From Flavobacteriales bacterium (GTDB lineage Bacteria; Bacteroidota; Bacteroidia; Flavobacteriales_D; Sanyastnellaceae): 42,483 bases of DNA. The notes under the pieces are model-generated. The model saw only the letters and a list, made by a program, of their open reading frames with translations. It made no database searches and was not told the origin of the DNA. Positions 16,112-24,746 of the stretch are shown here, piece by piece. The stretch is taken from contig CANKYR010000007.1 in the NCBI GenBank assembly GCA_947488195.1, positions 1 to 42,483 of the forward strand, given 5' to 3'. Both the position numbers and the translations under genes were made by a program. Every line of letters starts with the position of its first letter. Position 1 is the first letter of the stretch.

Positions 16112-19100
16112 TTGAGAGAACTTACGTTTAAATTTTCAATTCTAATATCGTTGCTGCTGTTTAGCGCAATTGCATTTGCGCAGCCTGCTAACGACAATTG
16201 CTCTACAGCACAAAGTTTAGGAACGTTGCCCTCTCCTGCTGCTTGTCCAAATGGACTTGGCGCCGCCGTTACTGTTAGCGGAACGAATATCAATGCTACA
16301 GCCCCTGCACCATACACCTATTTACTCGGCTGCGGAACAGGAGGAAATCAACCGGCTCCAGCACTCGACGTCTGGTACAGCTTCGTTGCATCAGGAACAA
16401 AAGTTACCATTGTCATTAATCCCGGAAGTCCAGCACTCGCCGCACCTGCCATTACGCTTTGGCAAGGAACAAATTGCAATAACTTAGTTGGGGTAGGCTG
16501 CGATAACAACGGAACAAATGCTGGAGCAAACACAGTAGTTTTTGAACCACTCACCATTGGTCAAACTTATTACATTCAAGTAAGTGGAATGAATTCCACA
16601 GCTACAGGAAATTTCAATATGGCACTCAACGCAAGTAATGATTGTGCAGATTGTAACACAATTTCTTCTCTAACCGTTTCGCCATTGCCAACTTATGGTA
16701 CCTATGCCCCGGGCACTCAGGTAACCTTTTGTTATACCATTTCAAACTGGGTTCAAGTAAGTATGAATTGGGTTCACGGCATTATACCTACGTTCGGTAA
16801 CGGTTGGAATCTCTCCACACTTCAATCTAGTGGAACTCCGCCCCCAACATCAACGGGAACCTTCCCAGGATACGCTTGGTTTTTTGCCAACGGTCCACTT
16901 GGACAAGGTTGGTGGGTAGATTTAAATCCTACTGGACCAGCCAATTTTGATGGAAATTTCGCAAACAATTTTGGGTATGAGCCTACATACGGAGCCGGAT
17001 CTTGGACATGGTGCTGGAGAATTACTACCAATTCCAACTGTGCTTCGGGAACTAATTTAAATATGTCTATTAATACGACTTCGGATGGTGAAACAGGAAA
17101 CTGGACTTCGATAGCCTGTCAAGATGACCCCATTTATAATTTTTCGGCCATTCTCAATTGTTGCCTACCCCCTACTTTGACAGCCACTAATGTTTTGTGC
17201 AATGGAGCAAGCACAGGTTCTATAACAGCAACACCAACCTCAGGTGCTAGCCCATGGGATTTTGTTTGGACAAACGCTTCTGGAACCATTGTGGGTTCGA
17301 CCATGAACGTCGCATCAAATACCGTTTCAAATTTGCCAGAAGGCGTGTATAATGTAACGGTTACAGATAACGCCGGTTGTGTAAGCACAGCTCAGACAAC
17401 AATTACTCAGCCACTGCCCGTATCAGCAATCGCAACATCTACACCGATATGCAACGGCGCAACAAATGGCGCTATCAATTTATCGGTTACTGGTGGAACT
17501 CCTGCCTACAACATCAGCTGGACCGGACCAACTTCTGGTAATCCAGCTGGAAACGAAATTACCTCCACTGGTGGAAACTACACTATTCCTTCCCTCGCCG
17601 CAGGAAATTATTCTATTACAGCTACTGACGCAAACAACTGCACGTCTTCCGCATCAAACTCGGTAATTGAGGCTCCTATAATTACAGCTACCGAGTCTTC
17701 TACTGCAGCGCAATGTGGCTCTACAAACGGTACAATAACCATTATCGCTTCAGGTGGAACCGAACCCTACAGCGTCAGCTGGAGCGGTCCTTCAACTGGA
17801 AATCCAGCAGGAAACGAAATTGCAACCTCTGGAAGTAGCTATACCATAAACGGCCTTGCCGATGGAACGTATACCATTACAATTACAGATGCAATGGGCT
17901 GTGTGCATCCAATTAATAGCACCGTAGCACAAACATCAGCGGTTGCCTTTACGGTATCTCCTTCTCAAGCAACATGCAATGGCGCAACAACAGGTTCAAT
18001 TGTCGTTACCCCGAGCGGAGGAACTCCCAACTATGAAATAAGCTGGTCAGGTCCCGTATCTGGAAATCCAATGGGTTCCGAAATAACAACTGCCGGTGCT
18101 AGTTATACCATTCCTTTTCTTAGCGCAGGCAACTACACTGTGACACTTACATATGGAAACAACTGCAGCTCCAGTATGCCCGCTGTGGTTATTGAACCTG
18201 CAGCCTTAAACGTTACTTCCACGCCAACTGCAGCCTTGTGTTCAGGAGATTCAAATGGATCCATTGCAATTGGTGCGAATGGAGGAACTGCGGCCTACAA
18301 CATCAGTTGGAGTGGCAATACCTCGGGAGATCCGGTGGGCAATGAAATAAACACAAGCGGTGGGAATTACACTCTTTCAAATCTCTCTTCAGGAAACTAC
18401 TCCATTACAACCACAGATGCCAATTCATGCAGCACCACATTGAATGTTACTGTTGGACCAGGAGTATCCATTACAGCCCTTCTACCCGCAATAAACTCAC
18501 AATGTTTAGCGGGTAACTCTTTCAATTTCTCAGGTGCGAGCGCTACCATTTCTGCTGGATCTATCACTTCTTACACCTGGGACTTCGGAGATGCAACCCC
18601 TGCTGGAAACGGCATAAACACAACACATTCTTATTCCACTGCAGGAACATTCGTTGTCTCGCTCACCGTTTCTAACGGAAACTGCTCAAGCACCGCAACA
18701 ACCTCAATTGATGTTATCGCGAATCCTACAGCCACCGCCTCTAACAATTCTCCCATTTGCGCAGGTGCTATCCTTAACCTGAATGCAAACACACTTGCTG
18801 GTGCTACCTATTCTTGGTCCGGTCCTTTACTTTACTCTTCTCTATTGGAAGATCCTACATTAACCCCGGCAACCACCAACATGTCTGGATTATACAACTT
18901 AACAGTCACTCTGAACGGATGCAGCTCAACCGCTACAACAACTGTAACAGTTTCAGCAATTACAGACCCAACCATCAATCCTATTGCTTCGCTTTGTATA
19001 AATAGTTCACCGGTTCAATTAACTGCTGCTTCCCCCGGAGGAACATGGAGCGGAATAGGCATTACAGACAGCAACCTCGGTACATTCAATCCCAGTATCG

Positions 19101-19975
19101 CTGGCGCTGGACCCGCAATAATCACCTATAACTCTGCTGGAAACTGCGGAAGTTCCGACACGCAGAACATTGTCGTTAACCCACTACCAATTCCTTCCTT
19201 TTCGGCAAATAACACAACAGGGTGTATCCCACTTTCAACTACAATCACCAACACTTCTGTCCCTCCCGGAAACGGTTGCACCTGGTGGATCAACGGAACC
19301 CCTGCGGGCAATAACTGTTCTTCGCTGAGTTACACCTTCAATTCGGCCGGATGCTTCGACATTGGACTCTCTACAACAGATGCAAACGGTTGCCAAGGAA
19401 CGACTACGATTCCTAGTTTTATTTGCACCTCTCTTCCTCCTGTTGCTTCGTTCTCGTTCACCCCAAATAACCCTTCTGTAAACAACACCCTCATTCAGTT
19501 CATAGATCTTTCTTTGGGCGCAACCAGCGAGACCTGGACCATCATGGATCTCTACAACTTCCCTGTAGCTCCCGTATTTCAATTTCCAAATGAAAGCGCA
19601 GGCGAGTACAACGTTTGTTTACTCGTTGCCAATAACGATGGGTGCACAGACCTAGAATGTGCTACTGTTGCCATCTCAGATGAAATCATCGTCTTCGTAC
19701 CCAACTGCTTCACTCCGAATTCCGACAATAGAAACGAAGTCTTCCGCCCTTCCATACGCGGAAACTCTCTCATCAACACCTATGAATTTCGCATTTTCAA
19801 CCGATGGGGCGAAGTGGTCTTTTTCACCAGAGACCCTGAAGAAGGTTGGATAGGCAACACGCACAACGGCGAATATTTCGTTCCAGACGGTGTTTATTCT
19901 TGGCAAATAAAAATAGCACCCAAAGACGGACAAGAGCCCTTTGAACGCACCGGTCACGTGACCATCTACAGATAA
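16112..19975 (+). CDS. Giant secreted SprB-repeat/PKD protein with gliding-motility (CHU_C, T9SS type B) C-terminus
   Basis: 1287 aa. Signal peptide (about 1-23, ending AIAFAQ). An N-terminal PANDNCSTAQSL domain is typical of Bacteroidota surface proteins. About five SprB-like repeats of roughly 80 residues follow, each with a core such as GTPAYNISWTGP...GNYTIPSLAAGNYSITATDANNC (about 355-780). A PKD domain (YTWDFGDATPAG, about 810-865), Ig-like and second PKD-like regions come next. The C-terminus is the CHU_C domain (FVPNCFTPNSDNRNEVFRP, YEFRIFNRWGEVVF, PDGVYSWQI) ending HVTIYR. Such proteins are exported by T9SS and held on the cell surface as adhesins, some for gliding. No in-frame ATG precedes the signal peptide, so TTG at 16112 is taken as start. 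Its 3' end is duplicated at 23151. Confidence 0.92.
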   Translation: MRELTFKFSILISLLLFSAIAFAQPANDNCSTAQSLGTLPSPAACPNGLGAAVTVSGTNINATAPAPYTYLLGCGTGGNQPAPALDVWYSFVASGTKVTIVINPGSPALAAPAITLWQGTNCNNLVGVGCDNNGTNAGANTVVFEPLTIGQTYYIQVSGMNSTATGNFNMALNASNDCADCNTISSLTVSPLPTYGTYAPGTQVTFCYTISNWVQVSMNWVHGIIPTFGNGWNLSTLQSSGTPPPTSTGTFPGYAWFFANGPLGQGWWVDLNPTGPANFDGNFANNFGYEPTYGAGSWTWCWRITTNSNCASGTNLNMSINTTSDGETGNWTSIACQDDPIYNFSAILNCCLPPTLTATNVLCNGASTGSITATPTSGASPWDFVWTNASGTIVGSTMNVASNTVSNLPEGVYNVTVTDNAGCVSTAQTTITQPLPVSAIATSTPICNGATNGAINLSVTGGTPAYNISWTGPTSGNPAGNEITSTGGNYTIPSLAAGNYSITATDANNCTSSASNSVIEAPIITATESSTAAQCGSTNGTITIIASGGTEPYSVSWSGPSTGNPAGNEIATSGSSYTINGLADGTYTITITDAMGCVHPINSTVAQTSAVAFTVSPSQATCNGATTGSIVVTPSGGTPNYEISWSGPVSGNPMGSEITTAGASYTIPFLSAGNYTVTLTYGNNCSSSMPAVVIEPAALNVTSTPTAALCSGDSNGSIAIGANGGTAAYNISWSGNTSGDPVGNEINTSGGNYTLSNLSSGNYSITTTDANSCSTTLNVTVGPGVSITALLPAINSQCLAGNSFNFSGASATISAGSITSYTWDFGDATPAGNGINTTHSYSTAGTFVVSLTVSNGNCSSTATTSIDVIANPTATASNNSPICAGAILNLNANTLAGATYSWSGPLLYSSLLEDPTLTPATTNMSGLYNLTVTLNGCSSTATTTVTVSAITDPTINPIASLCINSSPVQLTAASPGGTWSGIGITDSNLGTFNPSIAGAGPAIITYNSAGNCGSSDTQNIVVNPLPIPSFSANNTTGCIPLSTTITNTSVPPGNGCTWWINGTPAGNNCSSLSYTFNSAGCFDIGLSTTDANGCQGTTTIPSFICTSLPPVASFSFTPNNPSVNNTLIQFIDLSLGATSETWTIMDLYNFPVAPVFQFPNESAGEYNVCLLVANNDGCTDLECATVAISDEIIVFVPNCFTPNSDNRNEVFRPSIRGNSLINTYEFRIFNRWGEVVFFTRDPEEGWIGNTHNGEYFVPDGVYSWQIKIAPKDGQEPFERTGHVTIYR

Positions 19976-20032
19976 TTCTTTTAAACCTTTTCCGGCTATT
20001 CGTTCCAAGCTTCTCGCTTCGCTCAGAGGCTT
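19939..20032 (+). repeat. Direct repeat A: 3' end of adhesin gene plus hairpin
   Basis: The last 12 codons and stop of the 1287-aa gene plus 57 nt downstream recur, with a few changes and one indel, at 23151-23245. The 3' part holds a hairpin (20007-20032) with arms AAGCTTCT and AGAGGCTT around a CGCTTCGCTC loop, all paired if one G-U is allowed. A and B bracket the two-gene cassette 20129-23089. Confidence 0.85.
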
Positions 20033-20099
20033 GACAAAATCCATAGAATAGTTCCGACTTAGCCATAATCTTTTCATTCCAAAAAACTAATAAATTACT

Positions 20100-20107
20100 T
20101 ACATTTG
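20100..20107 (+). promoter_or_regulatory. -7 box (TACATTTG) of the cassette operon
   Basis: Perfect TAnnTTTG ending 21 nt before the ATG at 20129. No -33 TTG at normal spacing, so strength is uncertain. Confidence 0.4.
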
Positions 20108-20128
20108 AAATACCTTAATTAAAACTAA

Positions 20129-21643
20129 ATGAAAGCAACGCTTTCCATAGTTCTGTTTTTTACAATTTGCAGCATTCAAGCGCAACTCGCAACTAATAAT
20201 GGCGCGCTGTTTTTTTCATCAGCAAATTCGACTTCTATTTGCAATGGTGGATTATTACTTCTTAGCGGATCTTTCGAAAACAACGGTCAGTTAACCATTT
20301 CAAAAAATGGCACCTTGCCCCAACTTGGAAACCTTTCAATAAATGCAGGGGCAGTCATAACTAACAATGGGTATTTAAAAATAGAACAAGATTTAATCAA
20401 CGATGGTCTGTTCAGCAATGTTCAAGGAGATGTTGAACTTTTCGGAAATATTACCCAACATATTTCCTCAACTAACGGCACCGAAACCACTTTTCACAAT
20501 TTGATTTGTTCCGGAAATGGGACAAATGCAAACAAGAACAAAGAGCTTGACAACGTTTCAGCATCAATAAACTCGACCGGAAGTGTTGTGCTGAACAATC
20601 GTGTTATTTCTACCAATAACAATAATTTCCTCGTATTGAATCCCTCAACAACTGCCGTTATGGTTGATCAAACTTTTGGGAGTGAAGGGTATTTTCAAAG
20701 TGCCTCAGACGGTTATTTTTCATGGTTCGCAAATTCCAACTCCGATTATTTATCACCACTCGGTGTAAATGCTGCTATCGAAATTTATCGTCCAGTTATT
20801 TTCACGCCAAATGGCACCGACACCTACAATCTTCGACTCACACAAGGAGATGCAAGTTTATATGGATTTGACCTCAGCAATAAAAATCAAAACATTTGTC
20901 AGCTCAACCCTTCCTTTTTCCATGAATATAAATCAAGTAACGGCGAAGTTGCTGACCTTCAATTTAGTTATCTGCAAAGTGCAGACGGCTCATGGGCCAA
21001 TGTGGCTGAATACCAAGGGATGTATAACCTCGTTGGAAACGATATAAGCAATACGTTTACCTATACTTTCGTTCAAGTACCAAGCAACAATTACAGCGCA
21101 AGCGATTCGGTATTTGTCTTAGCTAACCAAGGTCCTGTGGCGGCATTTCAAATAAATGCTTTGGACTTTTTCGCTCAACAAATTCAATTTTTAAATAGTT
21201 CATCCAACGCAACAAACTATAGCTGGACATTCGGAGATGGCGGAAGTTCTTCAGAATATAATCCATTTCACAACTATACGTTAGAGGGGAATTTCATTAT
21301 TCTACTTGAAGTCACCAATGCATTAGGTTGCACGGATACAGCTTCTGTCGAAATTTCCTCCGGAGGTAATCTCGTTGTGCCAACAATTTTCTCCCCCGAC
21401 GGTGATTTAATTAACGAAGAATTTGAAGTGATTAGTCCAAATGTAGACGATTATCACATGAAGGTATACAATAGATGGGGAACACTCCTCTTTGAAAGTT
21501 TTAATCGCAGTCTGTTCTGGAATGGTGATACCGAAGATGGAATCGCCTGCACTGAAGGAACTTATTTCTATATTCTCAAGATGAAAAAAGGAACCAATGA
21601 ATTAGCCCAAGATGGGTATATAACTTTAGTACGTAATAAATAA
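20129..21643 (+). CDS. Secreted surface protein with PKD and CHU_C (T9SS type B) domains
   Basis: 504 aa. Signal peptide (about 1-18, SIQAQ). Residues about 20-190 form a repetitive beta-helix-like region (GQLTISKNG, GAVITNNGYLKIEQDLINDG, QGDVELFGNITQ). A beta-sandwich-like middle follows, then a PKD domain at about 340-405 with YSWTFGDGGSS. The C-terminal CHU_C domain (about 410-504) reads VPTIFSPDGDLINEEFEV, KVYNRWGTLLFE, GTYFYILKM. It is likely surface-anchored by T9SS. The collagen-like gene starts 3 nt after its stop, so they form an operon, perhaps two parts of one surface fibre. The gene lies between direct repeats A and B. Confidence 0.9.
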   Translation: MKATLSIVLFFTICSIQAQLATNNGALFFSSANSTSICNGGLLLLSGSFENNGQLTISKNGTLPQLGNLSINAGAVITNNGYLKIEQDLINDGLFSNVQGDVELFGNITQHISSTNGTETTFHNLICSGNGTNANKNKELDNVSASINSTGSVVLNNRVISTNNNNFLVLNPSTTAVMVDQTFGSEGYFQSASDGYFSWFANSNSDYLSPLGVNAAIEIYRPVIFTPNGTDTYNLRLTQGDASLYGFDLSNKNQNICQLNPSFFHEYKSSNGEVADLQFSYLQSADGSWANVAEYQGMYNLVGNDISNTFTYTFVQVPSNNYSASDSVFVLANQGPVAAFQINALDFFAQQIQFLNSSSNATNYSWTFGDGGSSSEYNPFHNYTLEGNFIILLEVTNALGCTDTASVEISSGGNLVVPTIFSPDGDLINEEFEVISPNVDDYHMKVYNRWGTLLFESFNRSLFWNGDTEDGIACTEGTYFYILKMKKGTNELAQDGYITLVRNK

Positions 21644-21646
21644 AAT

Positions 21647-23089
21647 ATGAAACACCTACTTACACTCAGCACACTCGTTGTTGGGCTTTTGATTTCTGCA
21701 GGCATGAGCGCACAAAACAATTTTGGATTGGGCACTACTACTCCAGATCCGAGCGCCATGTTAGAAGTGACTTCAACCACTCAAGGTGTTTTAGTTCCGC
21801 GACTTTCCAGCCTTCAAAGAACAGCTATTCCCGCTCCAGCAAATGGATTACTTGTATTCGATACAGACGTTAGTTGTTTTTTCTTTTTTACCACTGGAGC
21901 ATGGACAAATCTTTGCAGTGCAAGTGTAGGACCTCAAGGACCTCAAGGACCTCAAGGGCCTCAAGGGCCTGCGGGAGCTGATGGGGTCGATGGAGCGCCT
22001 GGAGTAAATGGCATAAACGGTGCAGATGGTGTCGATGGTATCGATGGTATCGATGGAATAAATGGCAATCAAGGGCCTGCGGGAGCTGATGGGATCGATG
22101 GTGCGCCCGGAGTAAATGGCATAAACGGTGCAGACGGTGTCGATGGAATAAATGGCATCGATGGTGCAACGGGGGCTACAGGTCCAAACTGGTCAATTAA
22201 TTCCATGACTTACAATCCGAATGGAACATTAACTGTGAACACCTCACAACCCGCTGCAGTTTCGACAACGGGTTCAGCGTGGCTTATTGGCGGTAACGCT
22301 CTTACGGGAACTGGAAACCTTGGGACAACCTCAAACAACCACATAGATTTAATTTCGAACAACATTGTGCGTGGTCGTCTTTCAAATCTTGGTGAATTTT
22401 TTATTGGAACAACAAACACAACACTAGCAGGAGATTTGGTGAACGGTGTTAGCAACGCTGTCTTTCCTTGGGCACTGAACGGTTATTCAGCAAACAATGG
22501 AAGTGGGGTGTACGGTGCAATTCAAGCTAACACAAATACCCAATTCGCAGGAGTTCAGGGAGAGTCAGACGCTTTGAACGGCACAGCGCCAGGCGTGCGA
22601 GGTCTAGGGTTAAAACTTACTTTAAACGGTGTGAATGGGGCGCGAGCGGGAACGGGAGCAAATACGGGATGGGGTGGATTGTTTCAAAATGATCTTGGGT
22701 ATACTGGTATTTTCGCAGTGGCATCTGATGCACGATTGAAAAAAAATATCGCCACCATTAATGACCCTCTTAAATTAGTCATGAAACTTCGTGGTGTAAC
22801 TTATGAGCACCGTCTAGATGATCCCAACTATTCAGATTTAGGGTTGAAACAAGGCTTGGCTTATGGTTTCATAGCACAAGAGGTTGAAACTGTTTTACCC
22901 GAATTAGTTTTCGAAAAACTCATCCCACATATTAATAGCAGTCAAAGGAGCAGGGCAGAATCTAAACCTGCCGAATTACTAAAAACGGTTAGTTATATTG
23001 AAATGATTCCAATTCTTTTGGAAGCTATAAAACAACAACAAGTTCAAATAGAGCAATTGCAAAATCAATTGAATTCATTGCAGAAATAA
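21647..23089 (+). CDS. Collagen-like secreted protein with S74 self-cleaving chaperone domain
   Basis: 480 aa. Signal peptide (about 1-22, MSAQ), then the Bacteroidota N-terminal domain GLGTTTPDPSAMLEV...VPRLSSLQRTAIP (about 27-90). An uninterrupted run of about 29 Gly-X-Y triplets (residues 95-181) can form a collagen-type triple helix. A linker of beta character follows, and the C-terminal intramolecular chaperone of the endosialidase/S74 peptidase type starts at S360 (SDARLKKNI). S360 and K365 would be the autocleavage dyad, and a terminal coiled coil (QQQVQIEQLQNQL) assists trimerisation. The S74 domain is known to trimerise fibre proteins and then cut itself off. Probably a trimeric surface fibre; no phage genes are near. 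It is the second gene of the cassette. Confidence 0.9.
   Translation: MKHLLTLSTLVVGLLISAGMSAQNNFGLGTTTPDPSAMLEVTSTTQGVLVPRLSSLQRTAIPAPANGLLVFDTDVSCFFFFTTGAWTNLCSASVGPQGPQGPQGPQGPAGADGVDGAPGVNGINGADGVDGIDGIDGINGNQGPAGADGIDGAPGVNGINGADGVDGINGIDGATGATGPNWSINSMTYNPNGTLTVNTSQPAAVSTTGSAWLIGGNALTGTGNLGTTSNNHIDLISNNIVRGRLSNLGEFFIGTTNTTLAGDLVNGVSNAVFPWALNGYSANNGSGVYGAIQANTNTQFAGVQGESDALNGTAPGVRGLGLKLTLNGVNGARAGTGANTGWGGLFQNDLGYTGIFAVASDARLKKNIATINDPLKLVMKLRGVTYEHRLDDPNYSDLGLKQGLAYGFIAQEVETVLPELVFEKLIPHINSSQRSRAESKPAELLKTVSYIEMIPILLEAIKQQQVQIEQLQNQLNSLQK
21961..22146 (+). repeat. Internal duplication in the collagen-like coding region
   Basis: A 78-nt stretch at 21961-22038 recurs nearly exactly at 22069-22146 (offset 108 nt, 36 residues), both encoding Gly-X-Y triplets (GPAGADG then DGAPGVNGINGADGVDG). 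Shorter GPQ and GID/GVD triplet runs flank them. This indicates length change of the triple helix by tandem duplication. Confidence 0.8.
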
Positions 23090-23150
23090 TCATCTAATTC
23101 TATTTAGTTCTCGACCTGTATGATTGTCGCTTTTCAAATTTTCAACGCCA

Positions 23151-23245
23151 CTTTGAACGCACCGGTGCCGTGACCATCTACAGATAATTTTCCCCGAACC
23201 TTTTCCGGCTATTCGTTCCAAGCTTCTCGCTTCGCTCAAAGGCTT
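23151..23245 (+). pseudogene. Direct repeat B: fossil 3' tail of a type B (CHU_C) gene
   Basis: These 95 nt match 19939-20032. They include the codons for FERTGAVTIYR and a stop, whose intact relative ends the 1287-aa gene (FERTGHVTIYR), and the same downstream hairpin region (23220-23245). Upstream of 23151 the similarity stops at once, so the rest of the gene is missing. It is either a remnant of a deleted paralogue or the end of a recombination tract. Confidence 0.75.
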
Positions 23246-23400
23246 TCCACTGCTATCCGGGGTACTGAGGAACTTCGTTATTGGAACGACACAGACACTC
23301 GTTGCTTGCAACCCTAGTTGTTTACAACCCTCGCGAAGCAATTGGCATTCATCCGCAGGACATTATGGTCTTACACCAAAAGAAGAGTCTTTTAAAAAAG
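23246..23400. other. Intergenic stretch without recognisable gene
   Basis: Together with repeat B this fills the roughly 345-nt gap between the collagen-like gene and the tRNA. Only a short imperfect repeat around TTGCTTGCAACCCTAG/TTGTTTACAACCCTCG (about 23301-23332) stands out. Open frames here are shadows of the repeat. Confidence 0.5.
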
Positions 23401-23428
23401 AAAACCCTCAACTTTCCGTTGAGGGTTT
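23390..23428 (-). terminator. Rho-independent terminator after tRNA-Glu
   Basis: On the minus strand the hairpin AAACCCTCAAC / GTTGAGGGTTT (23402-23428, loop of five) is followed by a T-rich run (TTTTCTTTTTT). It lies 6 nt past the 3' end of the tRNA. Confidence 0.85.
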
Positions 23429-23434
23429 CTCTTG

Positions 23435-23506
23435 TAGCCCGTAGGGGAATCGAACCCCTGTTTACAGAATGAAAATCTGCTGTCCTAACCCCTAGACGAA
23501 CGGGCC
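23435..23506 (-). tRNA. tRNA-Glu (anticodon UUC)
   Basis: A 72-nt cloverleaf on the minus strand: acceptor stem GGCCCGT / ACGGGCT with a G1-U72 wobble, D-arm containing CTAGGGGTTAGGA, anticodon arm CAGATTTTCATTCTG with anticodon TTC, and T-arm AGGGG-TTCGATT-CCCCT. The discriminator base is A, and the CCA end is not encoded (the genome reads CAA). A consensus promoter lies upstream and a terminator downstream, so this is an independent single-gene unit. Confidence 0.97.
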
Positions 23507-23524
23507 GTTTGGGTTTTGTGCGTG

Positions 23525-23554
23525 CAAATATACCACGTTTTTGCTATCCCACAA
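23525..23554 (-). promoter_or_regulatory. Promoter of tRNA-Glu
   Basis: TTG (23552-23554 on the minus strand) and a perfect -7 box TATATTTG (23525-23532) with 19-nt spacing: the best match to the Bacteroidota consensus in the window. The start would fall about 14 nt before the mature tRNA 5' end. Confidence 0.75.
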
Positions 23555-23571
23555 GTATTCAAACAAAAAAA

Positions 23572-24246
23572 TCACAGTCCGATAACAACTCCTGCCTTTA
23601 TGAAATAAGGCCCGCCCCACGCCAACTCACAATTCACCCCAACCTTCTTGCGATAAGGAAATCCGGTAAATCCCAACGCCACCAATTGATACTCTGTGAG
23701 TCGAGTACCAAAAGACTTTTTATCGAAATTCACATTCGCCGTATTCTCACGAATGCCATACCAATTGAGATTCGTACTTATTCCCGTGTATAACAAACAA
23801 CTCGTCTTCTTGAATCCGAAAATCTTACGCTTCTTCATGTGCTGAATGTTATATGAAAACAACAATCTAGCACCTGCTGTACTTTTATTAATTGACCAAC
23901 TTACATATGGATCTACGGCCAGATCTCCCATCTGATCAACATACCTGTAATCCGTTGCATTCACAGTCAATGCTTGATTGGTATAACTAAACCCGAAAAT
24001 CACACGCCACTTTTTACGAGAACCTTTCGTCAACGAAAAATCACCGGCAAAACTCAATGAAGGATAAAATGATCTACTCACCGTCGCACTAGAATCGGCC
24101 AACTCACTAATGTCTGCTCTAAAATTGAATAAATTATAACTCACCCCAGCTGACAATAACCCGTCCATCCGCTTAATCTGCGCAGATGATGCTATGGGCA
24201 ATAACAGGATAAGAACAAACAGTCCTAATAAAGGCAGTCTTCTCAT
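23572..24246 (-). CDS. Exported outer-membrane beta-barrel-like hypothetical
   Basis: 224 aa. Signal peptide (about 1-22, cleaving at SSAQ). The rest alternates polar and aromatic residues in strands separated by turns (YPSLSFAGDFSLTKGSRKKW, WRVIFGFSYTNQAL, ARLLFSYNIQHMKK) and ends KAGVVIGL, as in small barrels of the outer-membrane PorT/OmpX-like type. No catalytic motif is seen. It is divergent from the RlpA-like gene with a 50-nt gap and stops about 65 nt from the tRNA-Glu 5' end. Specific role unknown. Confidence 0.75.
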   Translation of the reverse strand: MRRLPLLGLFVLILLLPIASSAQIKRMDGLLSAGVSYNLFNFRADISELADSSATVSRSFYPSLSFAGDFSLTKGSRKKWRVIFGFSYTNQALTVNATDYRYVDQMGDLAVDPYVSWSINKSTAGARLLFSYNIQHMKKRKIFGFKKTSCLLYTGISTNLNWYGIRENTANVNFDKKSFGTRLTEYQLVALGFTGFPYRKKVGVNCELAWGGPYFIKAGVVIGL

Positions 24247-24296
24247 ATTGGTTAAGATTTAAGCGAATATAAAGGGTTTTTCGTAAATTGCTATCT

Positions 24297-24716
24297 ATGA
24301 AGATGCTACTTAAACATGCCATTGGACTGCTTTTCGTCCTGTTTTGTCTGAACCTATCGGCTCAAACTGAGACTGGAAAGGCTTCATTCTATCATAATAA
24401 ATTTGAAGGGCATGGAACTTCAAACGGAGAAGTTTTTCGTCAAAAAAAATTCACCTGCGCTCACAAAACACTTTCCTTTGGCACCTGGCTGAAAGTCACA
24501 TGTCTCAAAAACAACAACGTAATTTACGTTCGAGTGAACGATCGTTTGCCCAAATCTTCCAAGCGCTGCATAGACCTTTCCCTCTTAGGCGCTGAAAAAC
24601 TAAACTTCGTGCACAGCGGCCTCACTCAGGTAACCCTCGACATAGTTAAAGAAGAAGATGTGCCCGTTGAATTTCGATCTGAAATTGAACTGAAAAACAA
24701 ATCAAAGAAAAAATAA
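24297..24716 (+). CDS. RlpA-like double-psi beta-barrel protein
   Basis: About 139 aa from the ATG at 24297; an in-frame TTG at 24288 is less likely. Signal peptide MKMLLKHAIGLLFVLFCLNLSAQ, then the double-psi beta-barrel of the RlpA family: GKASFYHNKFEGHGTSNGE, CAHKTLSFGTWLKVT, and IYVRVNDRLPKSSKRCIDLS with the conserved VNDR and DLS motifs. RlpA homologues are septal lytic transglycosylases acting on denuded glycan, though not all relatives are catalytic. The SPOR domain of E. coli RlpA is absent. It may act on peptidoglycan in the periplasm. The next gene follows 30 nt downstream. Confidence 0.85.
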   Translation: MKMLLKHAIGLLFVLFCLNLSAQTETGKASFYHNKFEGHGTSNGEVFRQKKFTCAHKTLSFGTWLKVTCLKNNNVIYVRVNDRLPKSSKRCIDLSLLGAEKLNFVHSGLTQVTLDIVKEEDVPVEFRSEIELKNKSKKK

Positions 24717-24746
24717 AAGGCGCCGAAGTTTGTTACTATTTTCGTC

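Noticed and set aside
21888-22169. His/Leu-rich minus-strand ORFs over the collagen region
   Set aside because: Antisense shadows of Gly-X-Y codons; no independent start context.
21647-23089. Prophage tail fibre
   Set aside because: S74 and collagen domains occur in tail fibres, but there is a signal peptide, a Bacteroidota secreted N-terminal domain, and no other phage genes nearby.
23281-23472. Plus-strand ORF ending in SLVARRGIEPLFTE across the tRNA
   Set aside because: The C-terminal part is the antisense of tRNA-Glu, a common spurious call.
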